NCBI RefSeq assembly: GCF_014650915.1
Contig: NZ_BMVW01000001.1
Coordinates: 1,054,001 to 1,118,000, forward strand
Reading direction: 5' to 3'
Origin: Streptomyces poonensis
GTDB taxonomy: Bacteria > Actinomycetota > Actinomycetes > Streptomycetales > Streptomycetaceae
Length of the DNA: 64,000 nucleotides
In this document: positions 39,987 through 50,147 of the stretch, in pieces
Layout of the letters: the number at the start of each line of letters is the position of its first letter
Position numbering within the stretch: the stretch's first letter is position 1
Translations under genes and position numbers: made by a program
The notes under the pieces: model-generated
What the model saw: only the letters and a program-made list of their open reading frames with translations
The model's database searches: none
Told to the model about the DNA's origin: nothing

Positions 39987-40175
39987 GGTGGTGTACGTCA
40001 GGAAGTCCGCCCACGCGGACGGGGTGAAGGCGAGGCGGGGGCCCGGGAGGTTCTTGGAGTCGCGGACGTGGACGGTGACGGGAGTGGTGGCGATCTCGAC
40101 GCACGAGTCGCCTTCATTGCCGCTGCTGTAGCTGCTTTTGAACCACTTCAGCTCAGCGGAGGCCTTGCGGATCAT
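39981..40175 (-). CDS. DUF397 domain protein (module B)
   Basis: 64 residues, with LKWFKSSYSSGNEGDSCVEIATTPVTVHVRDSKNLPGPRLAFTPSAW, the full DUF397 signature. It follows the XRE gene with a 4-nt overlap (ATGA). It is probably cotranscribed and coupled with it and acts as its partner. Confidence 0.9.
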   Translation of the reverse strand: MIRKASAELKWFKSSYSSGNEGDSCVEIATTPVTVHVRDSKNLPGPRLAFTPSAWADFLTYTTS

Positions 40176-41026
40176 GTCTCTCCCAGCAGTTGCTCAACAA
40201 AGGCCAGCGAGTCGCTCGGGGAGAGAGCCTGAGCCCGGATGGTGTTGTACCGAAGCTCAAGAATCCGCAGCTGCTTCGGATCGGAGGTCGGCCTGCCGTT
40301 GAACGCACCGTCGGAGCGTCCCACTGCCGTTCCGTCCGGGAACTTCAGCACCTCGATCCTTCCGTCGAGCCCAGGGTGTGCCTCACAGTGCAACGGCATC
40401 ACCTGCAAGGTGACGTGGCGCAACCTCCCCACCACCAGCAGCTGTTCGAGCTGCTGACGCCAGACCATTGTGCCTCCGATGGGGCGCCTCAACGCCGACT
40501 CTTCCTGGACGAAGCTCAGCGCCGGCGCGGGTGAGCGCTCGAAGATCGACTGCCGTGCCAGGCGGGCAGCCACCGCGCGCTCCACCTCGTCCAGCGAGTA
40601 CGGCGGCTGTCGTGCCGTGAACACGGCCCTCGCATGATCCGAGGTCTGCAGCAAGCCGTTGAGGCTGTGGCTCTCGTACACACCCATCTCGACCGCTTGA
40701 GCCTCCAGCTTCACCAGCTCTCGAAGCCGCTTCGGGTACCGGACCTTCCGCACGTCCTCCTTCATCGCCGAGAGCAACCCACCCGCCCCCAGCACCTCGT
40801 CCGCCCTGTCCAGATACTCGGGACGGGGGATCCGCTTCCCGCCCTCGATCTTGTAGACCAGGTCCTCCCCGTACCCCACCGCCGTACCGAACTCGGCGGC
40901 ACGCATCCCCACCGCTTCCCGCCGTAGCTTCAGCTGCCGCCCAACAGTGGCAATGACAGCGATGCCCCATTCGTCGTCGGGGTCCACTTCCCACCCCGGC
41001 TCGTCCTTCTCACCGTCCACCGACAT
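40172..41026 (-). CDS. XRE-family HTH regulator with DUF5753 domain (module B)
   Basis: 284 residues from ATG 41026 (MSVDGEKDEPGWEVDPDDEW); longer openings run into the divergent promoter region. HTH about 28-85 (LKLRREAVGMRAAEFGTAVGYGEDLVYKIEGGKRIP). DUF5753 follows, with GLLQTSDHARAVFTARQPPYS and LQVMPLHCEAHPG. It pairs with a DUF397 gene and diverges from an ATP-binding protein. It is less similar to the XRE proteins of modules A and C than those two are to each other, so it is a separate family member. Confidence 0.9.
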   Translation of the reverse strand: MSVDGEKDEPGWEVDPDDEWGIAVIATVGRQLKLRREAVGMRAAEFGTAVGYGEDLVYKIEGGKRIPRPEYLDRADEVLGAGGLLSAMKEDVRKVRYPKRLRELVKLEAQAVEMGVYESHSLNGLLQTSDHARAVFTARQPPYSLDEVERAVAARLARQSIFERSPAPALSFVQEESALRRPIGGTMVWRQQLEQLLVVGRLRHVTLQVMPLHCEAHPGLDGRIEVLKFPDGTAVGRSDGAFNGRPTSDPKQLRILELRYNTIRAQALSPSDSLAFVEQLLGET

Positions 41027-41178
41027 GCGTCCCTCCGCCGTCCCGCGCCGTATCGCGACGCCCCACCCGTACGAACCGTCCCGACAGCCCGGACAGCACC
41101 GGACAAGCCCCGGACAGTGACCGTACGCACCCGTCCAACTACTCATCACGGTATGCACAGGCAGCCACGCTGAGTGAC

Positions 41179-41700
41179 GTGAATCAGGAAAGCGACTTCC
41201 CGAACTACAGCGTGCGGCTGCCGTCCACACCCCATGGCGCACGCCTCGCCCGCCTGCTCGCGGACGAACAACTACGCCGCTGGGGACTCCCGTCCGAGGC
41301 CGCACGGCACATCGTGGCCGAGCTGGCGGCCAACGCCGCCACGCACGGACGCGTCCCGGGGCGGGACTTCCGTCTCACGCTCTACGTGATCGGCGGGACG
41401 CTCCGCATCGAGGTCACCGACACCCGAGCCGAACGACTTCCCCGACTCCGGCAACCGGCCACCGGCGCCGAGTCCGGCCGTGGCCTGCTGCTCGTGGAGG
41501 CACTGGCGCACCGCTGGGGAGTGGCGGAAGGTCGCTCCCCGCACAAGACCGTCTGGGCGGAACTGCGCACTCAGGCACCGGATCCCATCCCTTCATGCTC
41601 CGGTGACGTCGGCGCCTTTCTCCAAGAAACGAGAGGGGAAAAGGAACCCCACCAAGCCCCACCCCTCCCGCCCGTAGGTCGCACTCACTCGGGCGGGTGA
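41179..41700 (+). CDS. ATP-binding protein, anti-sigma/GHKL type (module B)
   Basis: 173 residues from GTG 41179. N box HIVAELAANAATHGR, D-box LRIEVTDTRAERLP and G2 loop ESGRGLLLVEALAHRWG. The C-terminal 40 residues are Pro/Gly/Glu-rich and probably disordered. It diverges from the XRE gene and precedes a wHTH protein. Related in type to the protein at 4659 but not closely. Anti-sigma or partner-switching function is inferred. Confidence 0.87.
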   Translation: MNQESDFPNYSVRLPSTPHGARLARLLADEQLRRWGLPSEAARHIVAELAANAATHGRVPGRDFRLTLYVIGGTLRIEVTDTRAERLPRLRQPATGAESGRGLLLVEALAHRWGVAEGRSPHKTVWAELRTQAPDPIPSCSGDVGAFLQETRGEKEPHQAPPLPPVGRTHSGG

Positions 41701-41839
41701 ACATCCCCGCATCGGCTGGCTTTCGCGGCCCCCGACACCCCTACGCTCAGCCGAGACAACCGCAGACATGCATCGGCCCCCGGCCGGGACTCGCAATCCC
41801 GATCGAGGGCCTGACCACGAGGAAGAAAGCACCTTCCCA

Positions 41840-42883
41840 ATGGGTATCCAAAACCCTAGCGTGCCCTCGCACGCCCAGTCCGCCGTTGGCGGCAACGAAC
41901 CCCACTACCGGGCGAGCTCACAGCTCCGCGTGCGCCCCTCCGCCGCCCACCAGCCGCCCGGCGTGACCCACGAGAACACCCGCCACGCCTCCCGGTTCAC
42001 CGTGATCGGCAACCACCTCGCCCAGCACCCGAAGCTGTCCGGACTGGCCATCGGACTCGCCGTCCACATCCAGTCCCTCCCCAGCGGCGCCCGCGTCGAC
42101 ATCAAGACCCTGGCGAGCCGCTTCCCGGAGGGCACGACCCGTATCGCCGCCGCCCTGCGCGAACTGGAAGCCCACGGCTACCTCCGCCGCGAACGCGAGC
42201 GCACCCCCGCCGGCCGTATCGTCACCCGCACGATCTCCTGCAACCAGCCGAGGGCACCGCGGCGCCATGAGCCCGCCGCCGCTCCGACCATGCCGGATGA
42301 CGTGGCGTCCGAGGAACATCAGCCGAGCAGCAAGCCAAGCGAACCTCGCAAGAAGCGCCCCCTGCCACCCGTGCCTCTGCCCGCCTACGCCTCCCCCACC
42401 CTCCTCCAGCAGGCCACCGACCTCCTGTCCGGCCTGGGTCGCCGCGACCCCCGCCTCCTCCTCTCCGCCTGCGACACCGGCCACCTCGCTCCCGGTGTCG
42501 CCGCCTGGCTGGAACGCGACGTCACCCCCGCCGCCGTACGCCACGCCCTCACCACAGCCCTCCCGCCCGAAGGCGTACGCCGCCCCGCCGCCCTCCTCGC
42601 CCACCGCCTCACCGCTCAGCTGCCGCCCCTGCCGCCGTTCCGCGCACCGGCCGCCGGGCCCCCACCCGTACCGCACCGCATGCAGAACTGCGACAACTGC
42701 GACCGTGCCTTCCGGGCCCCCGTACCCGGTCTCTGCCGCGACTGCCGTGAAACGGCGCCGGAGGCGTCTGCCGCCCGGACACACGGGGGCGCTCCGTTCC
42801 TACTCGCCCCCTCAAATACCTCGTCCAGGACGACTGACCTGGCCGGTGTGCTCCCAGGAGGACACCATGAGCACGCAGGCTGA
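41840..42883 (+). CDS. Winged-helix protein with C-terminal zinc-ribbon-like motif
   Basis: 347 residues from ATG 41840. Residues about 50-115 form a winged helix (VIGNHLAQHPKLSGLAIGLAVHIQSL...VDIKTLASRFPEGTTRIAAALRELEAHGYL). A disordered Pro/Lys linker follows, then a helical domain (about 190-270; LLSACDTGHLAPGVAAWLERDVTPAAVRHAL). Near the C terminus CDNCDRAF and CRDCRETA give a two-knuckle zinc-binding pattern. Proteins of this layout are common in Streptomyces and annotated only as HTH proteins. Its stop lies 17 bp beyond the start of the next gene, so the two overlap. Confidence 0.8.
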   Translation: MGIQNPSVPSHAQSAVGGNEPHYRASSQLRVRPSAAHQPPGVTHENTRHASRFTVIGNHLAQHPKLSGLAIGLAVHIQSLPSGARVDIKTLASRFPEGTTRIAAALRELEAHGYLRRERERTPAGRIVTRTISCNQPRAPRRHEPAAAPTMPDDVASEEHQPSSKPSEPRKKRPLPPVPLPAYASPTLLQQATDLLSGLGRRDPRLLLSACDTGHLAPGVAAWLERDVTPAAVRHALTTALPPEGVRRPAALLAHRLTAQLPPLPPFRAPAAGPPPVPHRMQNCDNCDRAFRAPVPGLCRDCRETAPEASAARTHGGAPFLLAPSNTSSRTTDLAGVLPGGHHEHAG

Positions 42884-43424
42884 CCGCGGACACACGTTGG
42901 TGCCCCGTCCCGCGCAGACGCCGGACGCCCTGCGGGCAGCCCTCGCCGTCGTCGACCCCGCGCGGCTGCCGGAGATGCAGCAGACGAAGGACGAGGCCTT
43001 CGCCAAAGCTGTGGAATGGCAGTCCTTCAGCCCGGTGCGGAGCTGGGTACTCGCCTGGGCGAGGGACATCGAGATCGCCCGCCGCCCCGACCTCGCCACC
43101 CGCCATGCCCGTGCCCGGAGCGACCTCGAGCACCAGGACGCGGTCGTCGCCCGGGAAGCCCTGCGGGAGCTGAGCCTTGTCCTGGACGAGGCCATGAGCG
43201 CAGTAGCGCAGAGTCGTCGGCCGCTTCCAGAAGGGATGACGGAGGAACGTGCGATGACGGATCAGCTGCAGGAGCGAGCCGCCGCCGCGCGCAAGCACGC
43301 TCGCGAGGTCGTCGGCGTCGACATGAGCGACGAGGACTCCCGCGTCGACGTACTCGGCAATCTACGGAAGATCACTGCGGACAGGGTTCTCGCCATGCGG
43401 AAGTCCGCGGAGCCCCCGGCGTGA
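42867..43424 (+). CDS. DUF6247-like putative antitoxin
   Basis: 185 residues from ATG 42867 with CCAGGAGGACACC upstream. The first part (TPDALRAALAVVDPARLPEMQQTKDEAFAKAV) resembles the DUF6247 family of actinobacteria, and the C-terminal half (about 123-185) is helical and charged. The product is longer than usual for DUF6247, so it may be two small proteins fused. The stop overlaps a GTG (GTGA) that starts a truncated PIN toxin frame, the coupling typical of toxin-antitoxin pairs. Antitoxin function is inferred from this context. Confidence 0.7.
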   Translation: MSTQADRGHTLVPRPAQTPDALRAALAVVDPARLPEMQQTKDEAFAKAVEWQSFSPVRSWVLAWARDIEIARRPDLATRHARARSDLEHQDAVVAREALRELSLVLDEAMSAVAQSRRPLPEGMTEERAMTDQLQERAAAARKHAREVVGVDMSDEDSRVDVLGNLRKITADRVLAMRKSAEPPA

Positions 43425-43528
43425 TCATCCTGGACACCAGTGCCGTCGTCGCGCTTGCCACGGGGCACAGAACCCTCACCACGCTCGCCATCGGCATCGA
43501 CTCCCCTGGCATGCTCGGCTTCCACTGA
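43421..43528 (+). pseudogene. Truncated PIN-domain toxin
   Basis: 35 codons starting GTG at 43421: VIILDTSAVVALATGHRTLTT, the first strand and metal-binding Asp (LDTSAVV) of PIN (VapC-type) ribonucleases, then an early stop at 43526. A complete PIN domain is about 120-140 residues with further acidic ligands, none present here. It is probably the remnant of a toxin gene after a deletion whose right end lies close to galK. Confidence 0.75.
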
Positions 43529-43579
43529 GGGCGGGCCTGAGCGGGTCGGGAACGCCCACCCAAGCTGCCCGTCAGACGG

Positions 43580-44764
<1,185 letters not shown>

Positions 44765-44824
44765 CCCTGACCCCTGACCTTCCGTATCGGGCCTGCACAA
44801 CCGTGTGGGCCCTCAAGTTACTTG

Positions 44825-45811
44825 TTACTGCGCGCGCCGCTGGGTGAACTTCCACGCGTCCGCGACGATCTCCGCCAGGTCCGCGCGGGACGGGTTCCAG
44901 CCCAGCTTCTCGCGGGCCGTGGCCGCCGAGGCGACCAGGACCGCCGGGTCGCCGCCGCGGCGCGGGGCCACCACCTCCGGGATCGGGTGGCCGGTCACCT
45001 GGCGGACCGTCTCGATGACCTCGCGGACGGAGAAGCCGTTGCCGTTGCCGAGGTTGCAGATGAGGTGGTTGCCCGGCTCGGCGGCGTCCAGGGCGAGGAG
45101 GTGGGCCTCGGCGAGGTCCGCGACGTGGATGTAGTCACGGATGCACGTGCCGTCCGGCGTCGGGTAGTCGTCGCCGTAGACGGAGATCGCCTCGCGCCTG
45201 CCCTGGGCGACCTGGAGGACCAGCGGGATGAGGTGGGACTCGGGGTCGTGGCGCTCGCCGCAGTCGCCGTACGCGCCCGCGACGTTGAAGTAGCGGAGCG
45301 ACACCGCGCCCAGGCCGTGCGCGTTCGCCTCGCCGGTGATCATGTGGTCGACGGCCAGCTTGGATGCGCCGTACGGGCTGGTGGGCCGGGTCGCGGCGGT
45401 CTCGACGATCGGGGTCTCCTCCGGCTCGCCGTACGTGGCGGCCGTGGAGGAGAAGACCAGCTTGCGGACGCCCGCCTCGCGCATGGCGGTGAGCAGCGCC
45501 ATCGTGCCGCCGACGTTGTTGTCCCAGTACTTCTCGGGCTTCACGACCGACTCGCCGACCTGCGAGAACGCGGCGAAGTGCAGCACCGCGTCGAAGGAGG
45601 GGTCGAGCCACTTGGCGGCGTCGCGGATGTCGCCCTCGATGAAGGCGGCGCCCGCCGGGACGCCCTCGCGGAAGCCGGTCGAGAGGTTGTCCAGGACGAC
45701 GACCTCGTGGCCGGCCTCCAGCAGGTGCTGGGCGACCACGCTGCCGACGTACCCCGCACCCCCGGTGACCAGGTACTTACCGGTGCCGCTACCGATACCG
45801 CTACCGCTCAT
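44825..45811 (-). CDS. galE: UDP-glucose 4-epimerase
   Basis: 328 residues. Short-chain dehydrogenase fold: nucleotide loop [30 protein letters not shown], catalytic serine region [11 protein letters not shown], and Tyr-x3-Lys in YGASKLAVD. Start ATG overlaps the galT stop by 4 nt (ATGA). Converts UDP-galactose to UDP-glucose. Confidence 0.97.
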   Translation of the reverse strand: MSGSGIGSGTGKYLVTGGAGYVGSVVAQHLLEAGHEVVVLDNLSTGFREGVPAGAAFIEGDIRDAAKWLDPSFDAVLHFAAFSQVGESVVKPEKYWDNNVGGTMALLTAMREAGVRKLVFSSTAATYGEPEETPIVETAATRPTSPYGASKLAVDHMITGEANAHGLGAVSLRYFNVAGAYGDCGERHDPESHLIPLVLQVAQGRREAISVYGDDYPTPDGTCIRDYIHVADLAEAHLLALDAAEPGNHLICNLGNGNGFSVREVIETVRQVTGHPIPEVVAPRRGGDPAVLVASAATAREKLGWNPSRADLAEIVADAWKFTQRRAQ

Positions 45812-46887
45812 GAACTCGCTACCTCTCGCAGTCGCTCGGCCGCGCGCTCCGGCGGCACGTCGTTGATGAACACGTTCATGCCGGACTCGGAGCCCGCGAG
45901 GAACTTCAGCTTGCCGGAGGTCCGTCGGATGGTGAAAAGCTCGAGGTGGAGCGCGAAGTCCTCGCGGACCACGCCGTCGAACTCCTCCAGCGCGCCGAAC
46001 GGCGCCTGGTGCCAGGCGGCGATGTACGGCGTGGGGGACTCCTGCTCGTTCCTTCCGTCCTGTCCGTCGAAGATCCGGTCGAAGCGCCTCAAGAGTTCCA
46101 GGTAGACCTGGGGAAACTCTGTGCGCGCGGCCTCGTCGAGGGCGAGCAGGTCCGGCACCCGGCGGCGGGGGTAGAGGTGCACCTCGTACGGCCAGTGCGC
46201 CGCGTACGGGACGAAGGCCACCCAGTGCTCGGTCTCCAGGACGACCCGCTCGCCCGCCAGCTCACTCTCCAGTACGGCGTCGAAGAGGTTCTCTCCGCCG
46301 GTCGCCTCCTTGTGCGCGGCCAGCGAGCGCAGCATCAGCGCCGTACGGGGGGTGGTGAAGGGGTAGGCGTAGATCTGCCCGTGCGGGTGGCCCAGGGTCA
46401 CGCCGATCTCGGCGCCGCGGTTCTCGAAGCAGAACACCTGCTCGACGGCCGGGAGGTGGGACAGCTCGGCGGTGCGGTCGGTCCACGCGTCCAGCACCAG
46501 GCGCGCCTGCTCCTCGGTGAGGTCCTTGAAGGACGCGTCGTGGTCGGAGGTGAAGCAGACGACCTCGCAGCGGCCGGAATCGCCGGCGAGGGAGGGGAAG
46601 CGGTTCTCGAAGACGGCCACGTCGTACGAGGAGTCCGGGATCTCGCTGAGGCGGTCGCCCTGCGACGGGCAGAGCGGGCACTCGTCGGCCGGGGGGTGGT
46701 AGGTGCGGCCCTGGCGGTGCGAGGCGATCGCGACGGAGTCGCCGAGCAGCGCGTCGTGGCGCACTTCGGACGTGGTGACCGTCCGCTCCAGGGGACGCCG
46801 GTCCACCGCGTCGCGGACCGCGTCGTCCCGCAGGTCGTAGTAGATGAGCTCACGACCGTCGGCAAGCCGGGTCGAGGTCTTCTTCAC
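45808..46887 (-). CDS. galT: Galactose-1-phosphate uridylyltransferase
   Basis: 359 residues. The uridylylated histidine lies in [16 protein letters not shown]; zinc ligands in CPLCPSQ; a second domain has [19 protein letters not shown]. Start ATG 46887 with GAGGAGTCCGACAGTG upstream. First gene of the gal operon, divergent from a sodium symporter. The regulatory region carries 10-bp repeats. Confidence 0.97.
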   Translation of the reverse strand: MKKTSTRLADGRELIYYDLRDDAVRDAVDRRPLERTVTTSEVRHDALLGDSVAIASHRQGRTYHPPADECPLCPSQGDRLSEIPDSSYDVAVFENRFPSLAGDSGRCEVVCFTSDHDASFKDLTEEQARLVLDAWTDRTAELSHLPAVEQVFCFENRGAEIGVTLGHPHGQIYAYPFTTPRTALMLRSLAAHKEATGGENLFDAVLESELAGERVVLETEHWVAFVPYAAHWPYEVHLYPRRRVPDLLALDEAARTEFPQVYLELLRRFDRIFDGQDGRNEQESPTPYIAAWHQAPFGALEEFDGVVREDFALHLELFTIRRTSGKLKFLAGSESGMNVFINDVPPERAAERLREVASS

Positions 46888-46910
46888 TGTCGGACTCCTC
46901 AGCCACGCCC

Positions 46911-46940
46911 ATCAAACACAATCCAACATAACAAACCACA
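46911..46940. promoter_or_regulatory. Three 10-bp direct repeats upstream of galT
   Basis: ATCAAACACA, ATCCAACATA and ACAAACCACA follow at exactly 10-bp period, 24-53 bp before the galT start. The core AATCAAACA recurs at 47072-47080. Such helical-phase repeats suit a multimeric (DeoR-type or similar) repressor; a complex operator of short repeats is known for the S. lividans galP1 promoter. Confidence 0.6.
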
Positions 46941-47062
46941 AGGCAACAGTCACGTCAATCCCCGCGCGTAACCCGCACGGGGACACGGAGCGGATGCGGA
47001 TGCGGGCGGGTGTGCGCGCGTGTAGGCAGGGAAGCAGGGGGCAGACGGTCCAAACCACCCCG

Positions 47063-47085
47063 CTCGATCACAATCAAACAAAGAA
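47063..47085. promoter_or_regulatory. Distal gal operator-like element
   Basis: CTCGATCACAATCAAACAAAGAA contains the same CACAATCnAACA core found at 46918-46929, here about 85 bp before the symporter start. Two copies of a 12-bp core flanking a divergent promoter region suggest joint control, possibly through looping. Confidence 0.55.
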
Positions 47086-47164
47086 CACCAGCGGGACTGT
47101 TCATTTCTTGAAGTTGGAAGCGTAAATTCCGGTCGGATCAGTTCACGCAACGAAGCGAGTACGC

Positions 47165-48844
47165 ATGCAGTCCCCCACATATCTGGCCGAAGGACTCCGG
47201 CTCCCCACCAACGCCCTCGACTACACCATCCTGGCGATCTACTTCGTCGTGGTGCTGGGCATCGGCTTCGCCGCCCGCCGCTCGGTGAAGACCAGCCTGG
47301 ACTTCTTCCTCTCCGGACGCTCGCTGCCCGCCTGGGTCACCGGCCTCGCCTTCGTGGCGGCCAACCTGGGCGCGACCGAGATCCTGGGCATGGCGGCGAC
47401 CGGCGCGCAGTACGGCGTCGCGGTCACCCACTGGTACTGGATCGGCGCCATCCCGGCCATGGTCTTCCTGGGCCTGGTGATGATGCCGTTCTACTACGGC
47501 TCCAAGGTCCGCTCGGTGCCCGAGTTCCTGCTGCAGCGCTTCGACAAGTCGGCGCACCTGCTGAGCTCGGTCCTGTTCGCCTTCGCCGCGATCCTCATCG
47601 CGGGCGTCAACCTGTACGCGCTCGCGATCGTCGTCGAGGCGCTGCTGGGCTGGCCGCAGTGGGTGGCGATCGTGGTCGCGGGCTTCTTCGTGCTCGCGTA
47701 CATCACGATCGGCGGCCTGTCCTCGGCGATCTACAACGAGGTGCTGCAGTTCTTCGTCATCCTCGCCGCGCTCATCCCGCTCTCCATCCTGGGCCTGAAG
47801 AAGGTCGGCGGCTGGGACGGTCTGACCGACTCGCTCACCGAGAGCCACGGCGACAACTTCCTCTCGGCCTGGGGCGGCACCGGCATAGGTGACCCCAACC
47901 CGCTCGGCGCCAACTGGCTGACCATCGTCCTCGGCCTCGGCTTCGTGCTCGGCTTCGGCTACTGGACCACCAACTTCGCCGAGGTGCAGCGCGCCCTGTC
48001 CGCGAAGAACCTCTCCGCCGCGAAGCGCACCCCGCTGATCGCCGCCTTCCCGAAGATCTTCATCGTCTTCGTGGTGATGATCCCCGGTCTGGTCGCCGCG
48101 GTCCTCGTCCCGAAGATCGGCACCGCCGGCTCGGACCTCCAGTACAACGACGCGATCCCGTACCTGATGCAGGAGCTGCTGCCCAACGGTGTGCTCGGCA
48201 TCGCGGTCACCGGTCTGCTCGCGGCGTTCATGGCGGGCATGGCGGCCAACGTCTCGTCCTTCAACACGGTCTTCACGACGGACATCTGGCAGCGGTACGT
48301 GGCCAAGGACCGGGACGACGCGTACTACCTGAAGTTCGGGCGGCTCATCACCGCGATCGGCGTGCTGGCCTCGATCGGCACGGCGTTCATCGCGTCGAGC
48401 TTCTCGAACATCATGAGCTACCTCCAGACGCTCTTCTCCTTCTTCAACGTGCCGATGTTCGTCGTCTTCATCATCGGCATGTTCTGGAAGCGCGCCTCCA
48501 TGAAGTCCGGTGTCTGGGGCCTGGTCGCGGGCACCACGGCCGCGATGGTCAACTACTTCTGGATCTACAAGCAGGGTGTCATCGACATCCCCAGCGACCA
48601 GGGCGCCAACTTCGTCTCCGCCATCGTCGGCTTCGTCGCCGGCGCGGTGGTCATGGTCGTGGTCACCCTGTTCACCGCCCCGAAGCCGGAGGCCGAGCTC
48701 GCGGGCCTGGTCTACGGCACGAAGTCCCCGGGCATGGAGGAGGCGCCGGAGGAAGGTGACGACGCCTGGTACCGCAAGCCGGCCCTGCTCGGCTGGGGTG
48801 CCGTCGTCCTCGCCGCCCTCTGCTACCTCCCCTACTCCTTCTGA
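47165..48844 (+). CDS. Sodium:solute symporter family transporter (likely galactose or related sugar)
   Basis: 559 residues with about 13-14 transmembrane helices. SSS family marks: RRSVKTSLDFFLSGRSLPAW, TGLAFVAANLGATEILGMAATGAQYG and the C-terminal NVSSFNTVFTTDIWQRYV. AACCTGGGCGCGACC (NLGAT) is in the first helix pair. SGLT-like transporters couple Na+ to sugar uptake; the divergent gal operon and shared repeats make galactose the likely substrate (inference). The following 99-residue membrane protein is 21 bp downstream. Confidence 0.9.
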   Translation: MQSPTYLAEGLRLPTNALDYTILAIYFVVVLGIGFAARRSVKTSLDFFLSGRSLPAWVTGLAFVAANLGATEILGMAATGAQYGVAVTHWYWIGAIPAMVFLGLVMMPFYYGSKVRSVPEFLLQRFDKSAHLLSSVLFAFAAILIAGVNLYALAIVVEALLGWPQWVAIVVAGFFVLAYITIGGLSSAIYNEVLQFFVILAALIPLSILGLKKVGGWDGLTDSLTESHGDNFLSAWGGTGIGDPNPLGANWLTIVLGLGFVLGFGYWTTNFAEVQRALSAKNLSAAKRTPLIAAFPKIFIVFVVMIPGLVAAVLVPKIGTAGSDLQYNDAIPYLMQELLPNGVLGIAVTGLLAAFMAGMAANVSSFNTVFTTDIWQRYVAKDRDDAYYLKFGRLITAIGVLASIGTAFIASSFSNIMSYLQTLFSFFNVPMFVVFIIGMFWKRASMKSGVWGLVAGTTAAMVNYFWIYKQGVIDIPSDQGANFVSAIVGFVAGAVVMVVVTLFTAPKPEAELAGLVYGTKSPGMEEAPEEGDDAWYRKPALLGWGAVVLAALCYLPYSF

Positions 48845-48865
48845 CCCTTTTCGGAGGCAACGACC

Positions 48866-49165
48866 ATGTCCGACCTGCACCGCGAGGTCTCCGACCTGGA
48901 GACGAAGTCCGCGACCGCCGCCCGTCTCTTCGACATCCGGCGCATCATCGGCGGCCTGTTCGTGATCTACGGCGTCATCGTCACGATCGCCGGCGTCTTC
49001 GCGTCCGACGACGACCTGAAGAAGGCCCAGGACGTCAACATCAACCTGTGGACGGGGCTGGCGATGCTGGTCCTCGGCCTGTTCTTCCTGGTGTGGCTGA
49101 AGCTGCGGCCCGTCAAGCCGGGGCCGGTGCCGGAGGGGGCAGCGCCGGGGCGGGGGGCCGAGTAG
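48866..49165 (+). CDS. Small two-helix membrane protein downstream of the symporter
   Basis: 99 residues with GGAGG 8 nt before the ATG. Two transmembrane helices at about 28-45 (IIGGLFVIYGVIVTIAGVF) and 60-80 (LWTGLAMLVLGLFFLVWL). The N-terminal 25 residues are charged, and the tail is Pro/Gly-rich. Cotranscription with the symporter (21-bp gap) suggests an accessory role; small proteins like this follow many SSS transporter genes in Streptomyces. Confidence 0.85.
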   Translation: MSDLHREVSDLETKSATAARLFDIRRIIGGLFVIYGVIVTIAGVFASDDDLKKAQDVNINLWTGLAMLVLGLFFLVWLKLRPVKPGPVPEGAAPGRGAE

Positions 49166-49231
49166 CGGGTCAGCCGGGTGCACGGGGCCGGGGTCGCGGG
49201 GGCGACTTCGGCCCCGTACGGCTGTGCGGGC

Positions 49232-50122
49232 TCAGTTCCCGCTGTCGCGAAACAGATCTTCAACGCTCGTCGCACGGACCGCGCGTTCGGCCCAGTCTTC
49301 GAGCTGCTCCAGGTCGGAACAGGCCGTCACCCGCTCACGAACGGAGTTCGGGACCGGGATGCCGCGCCAGTCGAGGATCCGGAGAACCATTGATGCGCGC
49401 TCCTGCTCAATGCCCTCTTCGCGGCCTTGTTCCCGAACCTTCTCGGCGACCTCGTGCCGGAAGAAGTAGTTGACCGGCATCATCAGTTCCTTCCACGTCT
49501 GCTTCGCCTGCACATCCATCAAGCATGATTCGACAAACTGCGCGATCATTCCCGCGCTGTCCGTGTCCGTGGTCGCCAAGGCTGCCGCCAGCGGTTTCAG
49601 TATGGCAGCGGCATCGGGCCCCTTACCATGCGTCATCGCCGAGAAGGCCGCGAGGAATACGTCCCGCTTGGCCTCGGCCTCATCGGTGATCAGCGGCACG
49701 TTCTCCGGGCTCAGGACGAGCGGTCGTACGGTGAGCGAGTGCCACCCGGGCAGGCCCAGCCGGATCGGCCGTGTCGCCCAGCGGGCCGTGGATCTGCTCT
49801 GTGTGAGGACGACCAGCACCGGCTCCCAGCGATATTTCGCGTACAAGTACGAGAGGTAGTACGCCCAGCTCCCGCGCTTGTTCTCGTCCCGCTTGCCCTG
49901 GGACTCGATGACGAGGAGATACGTCCCCTCGTCCGTCTCCGCCCGCAGCAGCGTGTCCACCCGGCGCTCGACCGGCTCGATCTCTGTCAGATCCGCGTTG
50001 AGAACCGCGAAGTCACGCGGCTCGGGAAAGGGAATGTGCAGCACGCGCTGAAGGGTGCGTGTGAACCCCGCGGGCTCCTTCTGGCAGATGTGGTGCAGCG
50101 CCTCGTGTGACGAGCCGACCAT
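49232..50122 (-). CDS. Rpn-like PD-(D/E)XK nuclease-fold protein (module C)
   Basis: 296 residues starting MVGSSHEALHHICQKEP. VERRVDTLLRAE and YLLVIESQGKRDENKRG give Asp56, Glu73, Gln75 and Lys77, in near register with the homologue at 5150 (Asp55, Glu73, Gln75). The C-terminal half has REQGREEGIEQERASM, a Glu/Arg-rich element typical of Rpn proteins, and ends WAERAVRATSVEDLF, like the other copy. It ends 66 bp after the preceding gene on the opposite strand, and its start lies 26 bp from the broken end of an XRE/DUF5753 gene. Nuclease activity is inferred. Confidence 0.75.
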   Translation of the reverse strand: MVGSSHEALHHICQKEPAGFTRTLQRVLHIPFPEPRDFAVLNADLTEIEPVERRVDTLLRAETDEGTYLLVIESQGKRDENKRGSWAYYLSYLYAKYRWEPVLVVLTQSRSTARWATRPIRLGLPGWHSLTVRPLVLSPENVPLITDEAEAKRDVFLAAFSAMTHGKGPDAAAILKPLAAALATTDTDSAGMIAQFVESCLMDVQAKQTWKELMMPVNYFFRHEVAEKVREQGREEGIEQERASMVLRILDWRGIPVPNSVRERVTACSDLEQLEDWAERAVRATSVEDLFRDSGN

Positions 50123-50147
50123 CGGCTCTCCTTTCTGTACGCCGTGA

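Noticed and set aside
47138..49183. Long minus-strand frame over the symporter gene
   Set aside because: The composition (Asp/Glu/His/Arg runs) is that of reverse-strand reading of a transporter gene; the SSS protein on the plus strand is convincing.
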